A program made the position numbers and the translations under genes. The notes below the pieces were generated by a model. That model was not told the DNA's origin. It worked only from the letters and a program-made list of their open reading frames with translations, and made no database searches. A stretch of DNA of 11,545 nucleotides from Candidatus Poribacteria bacterium (GTDB lineage: Bacteria; Poribacteria; WGA-4E; GCA-2687025), in the NCBI GenBank assembly GCA_002687025.1, contig NYZG01000312.1, forward strand, positions 1 through 11,545. Reading direction: 5' to 3'. Below, piece by piece: positions 1 through 6,053 of this stretch. The stretch's first letter is position 1; the number at the start of each line of letters is the position of its first letter.

Positions 1-214
1 CGACCTGCGCGAACCCAACGACCTCGCCGCGCTCCACGCACGCGATGATCGTCTCGCCGGCGAGGTCGCGGCGGGTCCATGGGCCTCGGTATGTGGCGCC
101 CGCCACGAATTCCTCCGGCGACACGTCGTAGCAGAACGGGGCTCCGTGAATGCCGCGTACGTACGCGTCGTACAGCGAAGCGGCATCCGACAGGTCCCGT
201 CGTTCGACTTCCAT
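1..214 (-). CDS. GNAT-family N-acetyltransferase, N-terminal part only (cut by window edge)
   Basis: The reverse strand reads open from an ATG at 214-212 to the window edge, giving 71 residues beginning MEVERRDLSDAASLYDAYV. The visible part has the layout of a GNAT N-terminus: a first strand, a helix with aromatic and acidic residues (SLYDAYVRG), a linker containing FCYDVSPEEF, then two hydrophobic strands (ETIIACVERG and EVVGFAQV) of the kind that open the acetyl-CoA-binding sheet. The acetyl-CoA pyrophosphate-binding Q/RxxGxG/A loop would lie beyond the edge and cannot be checked. The family transfers an acetyl group from acetyl-CoA to an amine; no substrate can be inferred. The gene is divergent from the operon starting at 331, and a weak -10-like TATACC (minus strand, 238-233) lies 18 bases before its start. 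Family assignment is by resemblance; the reading frame itself is secure. Confidence 0.65.
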   Translation of the reverse strand, partial: MEVERRDLSDAASLYDAYVRGIHGAPFCYDVSPEEFVAGATYRGPWTRRDLAGETIIACVERGEVVGFAQV

Positions 215-273
215 CCGGGCCGCTCATCCGTGGGTATACTCAGGCGCCGGGTTGACGCGCCACGTGGGTCGCT

Positions 274-285
274 CCGGACATCCGG
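274..285. promoter_or_regulatory. Inverted repeat at the expected -35 position of the operon promoter
   Basis: CCGGA-CA-TCCGG is a perfect 5-base inverted repeat with a 2-base centre. It ends 19 bases before the -10 hexamer at 305-310 and covers the place where a -35 box would lie, which shows no TTGACA resemblance. A second short palindrome, CCACGTGG, lies at 260-267. Either could be a regulator site. Short palindromes are common by chance in G+C-rich DNA, so this is only a candidate. Confidence 0.3.
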
Positions 286-301
286 CGGGTAGCGGCCTCT
301 G

Positions 302-310
302 TGATATACT
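302..310 (+). promoter_or_regulatory. Extended -10 promoter element for the operon
   Basis: TGA-TATACT matches the extended -10 pattern TGN-TATAAT with one mismatch in the hexamer and stands out as an A+T-rich patch in very G+C-rich DNA. There is no recognisable -35 at 17 bases, as is usual for extended -10 promoters. Transcription would start near 317, leaving a leader of only about 15 bases that contains the Shine-Dalgarno site. A second TATACT lies at 235-240 and could be an additional upstream start. Confidence 0.5.
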
Positions 311-318
311 AGCGTCTC

Positions 319-324
319 AAGGAG
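319..324 (+). promoter_or_regulatory. Ribosome binding site deciding the start at 331
   Basis: AAGGAG lies 6 bases before the ATG at 331. It favours this start over the internal in-frame ATGs at 367 and 373, which have no comparable site. Confidence 0.6.
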
Positions 325-330
325 TGACGA

Positions 331-1734
331 ATGTCCGCAATCGGGCGCGGCTCGCGGGGTTTCGGCATGCGCATGGCATCGGTGATGCTCCTCGCCTGCG
401 TGGCGCGCGCCGCCACAGCCGTCGAGCGCGTCGCGGCTTTGGACGCCGCCGCTTCGTTCCCGGCGTCGGCGATAGGCTCGACCGGCATCACCTATGTCGT
501 CTGGCAGGGCGCGCGCGGCCCTGACGACGACCTCTACGGACAGGCCTACGCGCCGAACGGAGAGCCCCTATGGGAGACGAACGGCGTCCCAATCGTCGTC
601 GCTCCAGGAACCCAGCAGATGCCGATCGTCACTGCCGACGGCGACGGCGGCGTTCTGGTCGCCTGGATGGACTCGCGCAACGGCAGCGCTGACATCTATG
701 CGCAGCGCTTCGATGCGGCCGCCAGGCCGCTCTGGGAGCCGGCCGACGGCGTCCCCGTCGCCGTGGCGCCGGGCGGCAAGGACGACGCGAAGATGGTCTC
801 CGATGGACAGGGGGGCTGCTTCATCGTGTGGGAGGACTCGCGGCAAGGAGACCAGGACATCTACGGCCAGCATCTCGCCGCCGCCGGTGACGCCATATGG
901 ACGCCCAACGGTGGCCTCGTGTGCGGCGCCCCCGGCCACCAATACGACCCGTTCCTCTCGGCTGACGGCGCCGGTGGCGTCGTAGTCGCCTGGTGGGATG
1001 TCGCGTACCCCAACTGGCGGGTAGCGGCCCAGCGCATGTCCGGCGCCGGCCGCCGCGCGTGGCCGGATGCAGGGACGCAAGTGAGCCTGACGGACGGTAA
1101 CCAGGCGGCCCCCCAAATCGCCGGCGACATGAACGGCGGCGCCTATGTGTTCTGGGTCGACTACCGTCACGACGAGGGGACCTTCACCAACTTCGACCTG
1201 TACGCCCAACACATCACCGCCGACGGCGCCAGGGCCTGGGGTGATACCGCGCGGCCTCTGTGCGCCGCGAGCGGAATGCAGCAGATGATCGTCGCGATCC
1301 CGGACGGCCTGGGCGGGGCCTACATCGCGTGGACCGACCAGCGCGAGCTGTTCGACGATGTGTACGCCCAGCGGCTCCTGCCCGACGGATCATGGGCGTG
1401 GCCTACCGACGGCGCGCCCGTCTCTACGGAGAGGGGACGCCAGCGCGACGCCAAGCTCGCGGCAGACGGCGACAGCCTCTTGGTTGCGTGGTACGATTAC
1501 AGGCGTGAATCCGAAGACGAGACGCCGCAAGATGTGTACATCCAGCGCCTCGACCGCGAAGGCCAGCCGTCCATGGCTCCCGGCGGCGTGCCGATCGCGG
1601 CAGACGGCGGCATCCGGCTCGCGATGCAGATTCACGCGCGCGACGGGCGAGTAGCGATCACTTGGATGGACCGACGAGACGCCGGCTCCGAGCCCAATGT
1701 ACACGCGTGGTTCGGGGCACAGGCGTCGCAGTAA
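331..1734 (+). CDS. Secreted protein of eight ~55-residue repeats, probable beta-propeller; function unknown
   Basis: The 467-residue product has an N-terminal export signal: basic residues at 6, 9 and 14, a hydrophobic stretch at about 15-25, and an Ala-Thr-Ala cleavage-like site at 28-30. The rest is eight repeats, each a hydrophobic strand ending in Trp, then Asp-x-Arg and an acidic turn, then DhYAQR-like (for example VLVAWMDSR...DIYAQRF at 108-127), a linker and Gly-rich turns. The repeat Trp residues are 58, 112, 167, 221, 275, 334, 387 and 445, so the spacing is 53-59 residues. That regular beta pattern suggests an eight-bladed propeller with its surface outside the cytoplasm. No catalytic motif, membrane anchor or sorting tail was seen. 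L-L-A-C at 20-23 is a poor lipobox because Arg14 is close. The gene ends 12 bases before aroC and is probably the first gene of that operon, although its job there is unknown. Start, export and repeats are clear; fold is inference. Confidence 0.7.
   Translation: MSAIGRGSRGFGMRMASVMLLACVARAATAVERVAALDAAASFPASAIGSTGITYVVWQGARGPDDDLYGQAYAPNGEPLWETNGVPIVVAPGTQQMPIVTADGDGGVLVAWMDSRNGSADIYAQRFDAAARPLWEPADGVPVAVAPGGKDDAKMVSDGQGGCFIVWEDSRQGDQDIYGQHLAAAGDAIWTPNGGLVCGAPGHQYDPFLSADGAGGVVVAWWDVAYPNWRVAAQRMSGAGRRAWPDAGTQVSLTDGNQAAPQIAGDMNGGAYVFWVDYRHDEGTFTNFDLYAQHITADGARAWGDTARPLCAASGMQQMIVAIPDGLGGAYIAWTDQRELFDDVYAQRLLPDGSWAWPTDGAPVSTERGRQRDAKLAADGDSLLVAWYDYRRESEDETPQDVYIQRLDREGQPSMAPGGVPIAADGGIRLAMQIHARDGRVAITWMDRRDAGSEPNVHAWFGAQASQ
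487..1710 (+). repeat. Eight-fold internal protein repeat (coding)
   Basis: Eight diverged copies of a unit of about 160-175 bases are visible at the protein level, with cores of hydrophobic strand, Trp, Asp-x-Arg, acidic turn and Asp-h-Tyr-Ala-Gln-Arg. The best-kept copies are 2, 3, 5, 6 and 7. Copy 1 reads WQGARG and DLYGQ, copy 4 reads WWDVAY and VAAQR, and copy 8 lacks the YAQR end, so the outer and middle copies have drifted. The DNA itself is not strongly repeated, which points to old duplication rather than recent expansion. Confidence 0.7.
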
Positions 1735-1746
1735 CGGGATACCCGC

Positions 1747-2913
1747 ATGCCCCTCTTTTCCTGGGTAACCGCCGGCGAGTCGCACGGTAAAGGCTTGACC
1801 GCCGTCGTGTCGGGGGTGCCAGCCGGGCTTCCGCTCGAAGAGCGACACGTGAACCGCGACATGGCGCGCCGCCAGCTCGGGTACGGGCGCGGCGGCCGCA
1901 TGAAGATCGAGAAGGACGCCGTCGAATTCACGGCTGGCGTGCGAGCGGGACTTACCCTCGGCAGCCCGTTGTCGATGTGGGTGCGCAACCGCGACTGGGA
2001 GAACTGGGAGACGGTAATGTCGCCCGATCCCGGCGCACAGACCGACCGGCGCACGCTGACCCGGCCCAGGCCCGGGCACGCGGACCTGGTCGGTGGTATC
2101 AAGTACGACCAGACCGACTTGAGGAACGTGCTCGAACGCGCCAGCGCCAGAGAAACCGCTGCGCGCGTGGCCGTCGGCGGAGTAGCGCGCCGCTTGCTCG
2201 ACGAATTCGGAGTCACGATCTTCTCCGCGGTTACTCAGATCGGCCCGGAGTCCACCGACATGGACGTCGCCAGCCTCGACGGCAGCGACGCGTTCGACCA
2301 GTCGCCCCTGCGCTGTCCAGACGAGGAGGCCGAGGGCCGCATGGTCGACTTCATCAAGCAGTGTCAGAAGAGCGGGGACACATGCGGGGGCGTCTTCACA
2401 GTTGTCGCGAAGGGCCTCCCCGTGGGCCTGGGAAGCCACACCTCGTGGGACAGGAAGCTGGATGGCCGTGTTGCCGCCGCGATGATGAGTATCCAGGCAA
2501 TGAAGGGCGTCGGCATCGGGCTCGGCTTCGACGGCGCCGCGCTCCCCGGTTCGCAGGCCCACGACGAGATCTTCTACGACAACGAAGCCCGGGACTTCCA
2601 CCGCGAGACGAACCGGGCGGGCGGCCTCGAGGGCGGCATCACCAACGGGATGCCCCTCGTCGTGCACGTCGCGATGAAGCCCATCTCCACGCTCGCGCGC
2701 GCGCTCCGGTCGGTGGACGTTAACACGAAGGAGGCGTTCACGGCGCAGAAGGAGCGTACCGACAGCTGTGCCGTACCGGCCGGGGGCGTCGTCGGCGAGG
2801 CGATGCTCGCGATCGTGCTCGCGGACGCCTGGCTGGAGAAGTTCGGCGGCGACAGCCTTGCCGAGATGCGCCGCAACTACGAGTCGTACCAGGACTATGT
2901 GCGATCATTCTGA
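1747..2913 (+). CDS. aroC: Chorismate synthase
   Basis: Converts 5-enolpyruvylshikimate-3-phosphate to chorismate, the last step of the shikimate pathway, using reduced FMN; cytoplasmic. The 388-residue length fits the family. Visible signatures are GESHGKGL at 10-17 with His13, RGGRMKIE at 48-55, RPGHADL at 108-114 with His111, the RASARETAARVA helix at 131-142, the WDRKLD region at 234-239, RAGGLEGGITNG at 290-301, and the C-terminal RTDSCAVPA at 337-345 with the conserved Asp339. All match the family well. The start at 1747 gives the usual short N-terminus before GESHG; its Shine-Dalgarno is weak, so it may rely on translation of the preceding gene, 12 bases upstream. The 3' end overlaps aroK by 17 bases. 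Confidence 0.97.
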   Translation: MPLFSWVTAGESHGKGLTAVVSGVPAGLPLEERHVNRDMARRQLGYGRGGRMKIEKDAVEFTAGVRAGLTLGSPLSMWVRNRDWENWETVMSPDPGAQTDRRTLTRPRPGHADLVGGIKYDQTDLRNVLERASARETAARVAVGGVARRLLDEFGVTIFSAVTQIGPESTDMDVASLDGSDAFDQSPLRCPDEEAEGRMVDFIKQCQKSGDTCGGVFTVVAKGLPVGLGSHTSWDRKLDGRVAAAMMSIQAMKGVGIGLGFDGAALPGSQAHDEIFYDNEARDFHRETNRAGGLEGGITNGMPLVVHVAMKPISTLARALRSVDVNTKEAFTAQKERTDSCAVPAGGVVGEAMLAIVLADAWLEKFGGDSLAEMRRNYESYQDYVRSF

Positions 2914-3454
2914 CGCGGCCGGCAGCGGCCGCAACATCTCCCTGGTCGGATTCATGGGCTCGGGCAAGTCGTCCGTCGGCCGGGAGTTGGCGACTCGACT
3001 GGGCTGGGACTTCGTTGACACCGACGACCTCGTCGAGGCGTCCGCCGGTCGCGGGATATCCGACATCTTCGCGACCGACGGCGAGGACGCGTTCCGCGAC
3101 ATGGAGGCCGCGGCGGTGCGCGAAGCGGCAGCGCGGGAGCGAGTGGTAATCGCGACCGGCGGAGGCGTTGTGTTGAGAGTCGAGAACATCGACGCGTTGA
3201 GCGAACGGGGAGAGGTCGTCCTGCTGACCACGACGCCGGAGGCCGCGTACGAACGGGTTCGCGACGAGACCCACAGGCCGCTGCTACAGGTCGCCGATCC
3301 CGTCGCCCGAATCGCCCAACTCATGCGCCAGCGGATGGACGCCTACGCTCGCGCCGGCCACGCTGTCGATACGGTAGGGCGTACCGTGTCGCAGGTTGCG
3401 GACGACGTGCTGGCGACACTGGGACGGGCCGGCGACAAGCGAGGAAGCCAGTGA
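2897..3454 (+). CDS. aroK: Shikimate kinase
   Basis: Phosphorylates shikimate at the 3-hydroxyl with ATP. The 185-residue product is of normal size. The P-loop GFMGSGKS is at 18-25, the shikimate-binding DTD at 41-43, the FRDME helix with Arg67 at 66-70, the Gly-rich TGGGV at 87-91, and the lid motif RPLL with Arg127 at 127-130, followed by the RQRMDAYARA segment that normally carries the last substrate Arg. The start is set at the ATG at 2897, which overlaps the end of aroC and leaves a short 13-residue lead before the first strand. A longer open frame back to 2768 is ignored because it would lie inside aroC and add non-homologous sequence. The Shine-Dalgarno is poor (AGGA very close to the ATG), so translational coupling to aroC is likely. 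Confidence 0.95.
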   Translation: MCDHSDAAGSGRNISLVGFMGSGKSSVGRELATRLGWDFVDTDDLVEASAGRGISDIFATDGEDAFRDMEAAAVREAAARERVVIATGGGVVLRVENIDALSERGEVVLLTTTPEAAYERVRDETHRPLLQVADPVARIAQLMRQRMDAYARAGHAVDTVGRTVSQVADDVLATLGRAGDKRGSQ

Positions 3455-4542
3455 ACCACCGCGTCACAGTCGACCTCGGTGAACGCAGCTACGATGTCCG
3501 GATCGGCGCGGGCGTGCGTGGCGAATTGCCGTCCGAACTGTCCGCTCTTGGCGGACCGACCCAGGTGGCCGTCGTCACCAGCCCGCATCTCCGCGAGCTG
3601 TACGGCGACGATGTCGCCGCGCGTCTCCGGGACGCGGGCCACGGCGCATGGGTCGCCGAGATGCCTGACGGCGAGGAGCACAAAACCCTCGACACGGCCG
3701 CCGGCCTATACGATCAGTTCATCCAACGTCGCATGGAGCGTTCGTCGCTTGTAGTGGCGCTCGGCGGGGGCGTCGTTGGCGACGTCGCAGGCTTCGTCGC
3801 GGCGACGTACATGCGCGGCGTCCGTTTCGTGCAGATGCCGACCACCCTCATCTCGCAGGTCGACTCGTCGGTCGGCGGGAAGACGGCCGTCGACCATCCG
3901 ATGGGTAAGAACCTGATTGGGGCGTTCCATCAACCCCAGCTCGTGCTCATCGACATCGCGACCCTCAAGTCCCTGCCCGACAGGCAGCTTCGCGCGGGGT
4001 TGGCTGAGGTGCTTCGCTACGCGGTAATCCAGTCGCCGCCGTTGTTCTCGCTGATGGAAGGCCGGGTGGCAGAGATACTCGCCCGCGACGAAGACACTCT
4101 GGCGGAGATCGTGCACCACTCGGTGGCAATCAAGGCGCGCATCGTGGAACAGGACGAGACAGAGGCCGGGCTGCGGGGCACGCTCAACTACGGCCACACG
4201 TTCGGACACGCCGTCGAAGCCGTCGCCGGATACGCCCGCTTCCTCCATGGCGAGGCCGTCGCCATCGGTATGGTGTGCGCCGCGGAGATGGCGGCGGCCC
4301 GCGGCATGGTCGACCGCGATTTCTGCGAACGGCAGCGCGCCGTCCTGTCCGCCGCCGGTCTGCCGACGAACTGCCCGGACGACATTGGCGCTTCCGACGT
4401 CGTGGAAGCCATGAAGCTCGACAAGAAGGTGAAGGGCGGCCGCGTACGTTTCATCGTACCGACCGAAATTGGCAGCGTCGAAATCCGCGATGACTTCTCC
4501 GACGCTGAGGCGATCGCGGCGATGGAGGCGGCGACAGCATGA
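3451..4542 (+). CDS. aroB: 3-Dehydroquinate synthase
   Basis: Cyclises 3-deoxy-D-arabino-heptulosonate 7-phosphate (DAHP) to 3-dehydroquinate using NAD+ and a divalent metal (Zn or Co). The 363-residue protein shows DGEEHKTL at 73-80, the NAD-binding GGGVVGD at 105-111, the block [19 protein letters not shown] at 130-148, [10 protein letters not shown] at 153-162, the metal ligands Glu186, His249 (NYGHTFGHA) and His266 (HGEAVAIGM), and Lys228, Arg242 and Asn246 of the active site. One residue is odd: the usual GLAEVIKYG motif reads GLAEVLRY, so Arg189 replaces the conserved Lys. Translation starts at GTG 3451, whose GTGA overlaps the aroK stop, with GAGGA 5 bases upstream. The other motifs are intact, so the enzyme is probably functional. 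Confidence 0.96.
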   Translation: MNHRVTVDLGERSYDVRIGAGVRGELPSELSALGGPTQVAVVTSPHLRELYGDDVAARLRDAGHGAWVAEMPDGEEHKTLDTAAGLYDQFIQRRMERSSLVVALGGGVVGDVAGFVAATYMRGVRFVQMPTTLISQVDSSVGGKTAVDHPMGKNLIGAFHQPQLVLIDIATLKSLPDRQLRAGLAEVLRYAVIQSPPLFSLMEGRVAEILARDEDTLAEIVHHSVAIKARIVEQDETEAGLRGTLNYGHTFGHAVEAVAGYARFLHGEAVAIGMVCAAEMAAARGMVDRDFCERQRAVLSAAGLPTNCPDDIGASDVVEAMKLDKKVKGGRVRFIVPTEIGSVEIRDDFSDAEAIAAMEAATA

Positions 4543-4997
4543 CACAACCGCAGCGCATTCTCGTGCTCCACGGCCCCAACCTCCAACTGCTGGGCAAGCG
4601 TCAGCCGGAGATATACGGGTCGACCACGCTGGCCGACATCGACGACGAGCTACGCGCGCGCGCCGACCGCGCCGGAATCGAGCTGGAGATCCACCAGTCG
4701 AACTCGGAAGGCCAGTTGGTGACGCTCATCGGCGAGAGACTCGGCTCGGTCGACGGCGTCCTCATCAACCCGGCTGCGTACACGCACACAAGCGTCGCGA
4801 TCGCGGATGCCCTGGCGGCCCTGGCCGTGCCGGTGATCGAAATCCATCTGTCGAATGTTGCCGCGCGCGAGACCTTCCGCCATCATTCTTTCGTTGCGCC
4901 GATAGCGACGGGAACGATCGCGGGCTTCGGCCTCGACAGTTACACGCTGGCGCTGGACGCGATGGCTCGCATACTGTCGCAGGACACCGACTGCTAG
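4539..4997 (+). CDS. aroQ: 3-Dehydroquinate dehydratase, type II
   Basis: Dehydrates 3-dehydroquinate to 3-dehydroshikimate. At 152 residues it has the size of the small dodecameric type II enzyme and no resemblance to the type I lysine enzyme. Motifs in order: [10 protein letters not shown] at 10-19, RQPEIYG at 21-27 with Arg21 and the catalytic Tyr27, QSNSEG at 53-58, [10 protein letters not shown] at 77-86 with Asn78, [17 protein letters not shown] at 101-117 with Glu102, the catalytic His104 and Arg115, and IAGFGLDSY at 127-135. The ATGA at 4539-4542 joins it to aroB. It ends 16 bases before efp. In many bacteria an Xaa-Pro peptidase gene sits between aroQ and efp; none is present here. 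Confidence 0.96.
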   Translation: MTQPQRILVLHGPNLQLLGKRQPEIYGSTTLADIDDELRARADRAGIELEIHQSNSEGQLVTLIGERLGSVDGVLINPAAYTHTSVAIADALAALAVPVIEIHLSNVAARETFRHHSFVAPIATGTIAGFGLDSYTLALDAMARILSQDTDC

Positions 4998-5013
4998 CGC
5001 CAGGAGAGAATGC

Positions 5014-5574
5014 ATGGCAACGACCGCGGACTTCCGCAACGGCCTCGTGATTCGCTGGAGCGGCGAGCTATACCAGATCGACTACTTCCAGCACGTCAAG
5101 CCGGGCAAGGGCGGAGCGTTCGTGCGCACCAAGCTTCGCAAAATCTCCGACGGCTCAGTGCAAGAGAACACGTTCCGCGCCGGGCACAGCGTGGAGACGG
5201 TGCGCGTCGAGACGCGGACGATGCAGTACTTGTATCCCGACCAGGACCTGCACTACTTCATGGACTCGCAGACGTACGATCAGATCCCACTGACCGAGGG
5301 GCAGCTCGGCGACCGCAAGAGCTATCTCAAGGAGAACATGGACGTCCAGGTCCAGTTCGACGAGGATGGGAACGCGCTCACGATCGAGCTGCCCGCGTCT
5401 GTGCAACTTGAGGTGACCGAGACGGGGCCCAGCGACAAGGGCGACACCGCAAGTGGAGGCGGCAAGCCGGCTACCCTCGAAACCGGCCTGATCGTACGCG
5501 TGCCGTTCTTCGTCACGACCGGAACCGTCGTGAAGGTAGATACGCGTAGCGGCGAGTACCTCGGGAGGGCGTAG
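5014..5574 (+). CDS. efp: Translation elongation factor P
   Basis: EF-P binds stalled ribosomes between the P and E sites and promotes peptide bonds between consecutive prolines. The 186-residue length is standard. The N-terminal KOW-like domain carries the loop HVKPGKGGAFVRTKL at 27-41 with Lys32 at its tip, the position that many bacteria modify. The middle domain has MQYLYPDQDLHYFMDSQTY, and the C-terminal domain has the family signature from KGDTASGGGKPATLETG to KVDTRSGEYL. No modification gene (epmA/epmB, ymfI or earP type) is present in the window, so the state of Lys32 is open. The start is supported by AGGAG at 5002-5006, 7 bases before the ATG; a nearby ATG at 5010 is out of frame. 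A small imperfect hairpin (GGAGGGC, 5564-5570, with GCCCGTCC, 5574-5581) spans the stop codon. Confidence 0.97.
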   Translation: MATTADFRNGLVIRWSGELYQIDYFQHVKPGKGGAFVRTKLRKISDGSVQENTFRAGHSVETVRVETRTMQYLYPDQDLHYFMDSQTYDQIPLTEGQLGDRKSYLKENMDVQVQFDEDGNALTIELPASVQLEVTETGPSDKGDTASGGGKPATLETGLIVRVPFFVTTGTVVKVDTRSGEYLGRA

Positions 5575-5588
5575 CCCGTCCTCTCGGC

Positions 5589-6050
5589 ATGGAGGCTGAC
5601 CTGTTGGACCTCGACGACCTGCGCGAACTAGCCGACTTCATGGCCGAATACGACCTCACTGAGCTCGCGGTCAAGGACACCGAGCACGGCCGATCCGTGC
5701 GCATGCGACGAGGCCCCGAGCAGGCGCCCTCGCCCTCGCCGCCCGCGCCGACACCGGTCGCTCCAGATGATCCTGTCCCGCCCGATCCGGCCGATGACGA
5801 CGACGCGGAAGCCGAGCTCATCCGAGCGCCCATGGTCGGCACTTTCTACCGCGCGCCTCGGCCAGGCGACGACTCCTTCGTCGAGGCGGGGTCCGCAGTG
5901 TCCGAGGGCGACGTGCTCTGCGTCGTAGAGGCAATGAAGCTGATGAACCTCATCGAGGCCGAATACGCGTGCGAAATCGTGGAGATACTCGTTGACAACG
6001 CGGCCGCCGTCGAATACGGCGAACCCCTCTTCCGCATACGGAGGAGATGA
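5589..6050 (+). CDS. accB: Biotin carboxyl carrier protein of acetyl-CoA carboxylase
   Basis: Carries the biotin that shuttles CO2 from biotin carboxylase to the carboxyltransferase in malonyl-CoA synthesis. The 153-residue frame has an N-terminal helix (LDDLRELADFMAEYDLTEL), a strand pair, a Pro/Ala/Asp-rich flexible linker at about 43-75, and a C-terminal biotinyl domain from about 77 with APMVGTFYRAP and the biotin site EAMKLMN, Lys117 being the biotinylated residue. This is the normal bacterial domain order. The ATG at 5589 has no good ribosome site. GGAGG at 5591-5595 lies inside the frame, 8 bases before an in-frame TTG at 5604, and a start there gives an N-terminus of typical length, so the true protein may be 148 residues. 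The gene follows efp by 14 bases and precedes accC by 3. Confidence 0.95.
   Translation: MEADLLDLDDLRELADFMAEYDLTELAVKDTEHGRSVRMRRGPEQAPSPSPPAPTPVAPDDPVPPDPADDDDAEAELIRAPMVGTFYRAPRPGDDSFVEAGSAVSEGDVLCVVEAMKLMNLIEAEYACEIVEILVDNAAAVEYGEPLFRIRRR
5591..5595 (+). promoter_or_regulatory. Internal Shine-Dalgarno pointing to a TTG start of accB at 5604
   Basis: GGAGG is the strongest ribosome site near the start of accB and stands 8 bases before TTG at 5604-5606, in the accB frame. From there the product begins M-D-L-D-D-L-R-E-L, which lines up without gaps with the N-terminus of E. coli AccB (MDIRKIKKL, from memory). The ATG at 5589 would add five residues with no counterpart there. Confidence 0.5.
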
Positions 6051-6053
6051 CGC

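Noticed and set aside
252..257. TTGACG as a -35 box for the operon promoter
   Set aside because: It is 47 bases from the -10 at 305-310, far outside the usual spacing, and no -10-like hexamer lies 16-18 bases after it.
391..399. Lipobox LLAC in the secreted protein
   Set aside because: Leu at the second position and an Arg nine residues before the Cys make it a poor match; the Ala-Thr-Ala site at residues 28-30 is the better cleavage candidate. Not fully excluded.
1390..2667. Open frame of 425 codons on the minus strand
   Set aside because: It lies opposite the secreted protein and aroC, whose motifs are unmistakable. Its Arg/Ala/His/Val-rich translation shows no family motif. Long antisense frames are expected in high-G+C coding DNA.
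2768..2896. N-terminal extension of shikimate kinase into aroC
   Set aside because: It would overlap aroC by more than 140 bases, and the added sequence is a shadow frame with no kinase homology.
3706..4545. Open frame of 279 codons on the minus strand
   Set aside because: Antisense shadow of aroB; no motif.
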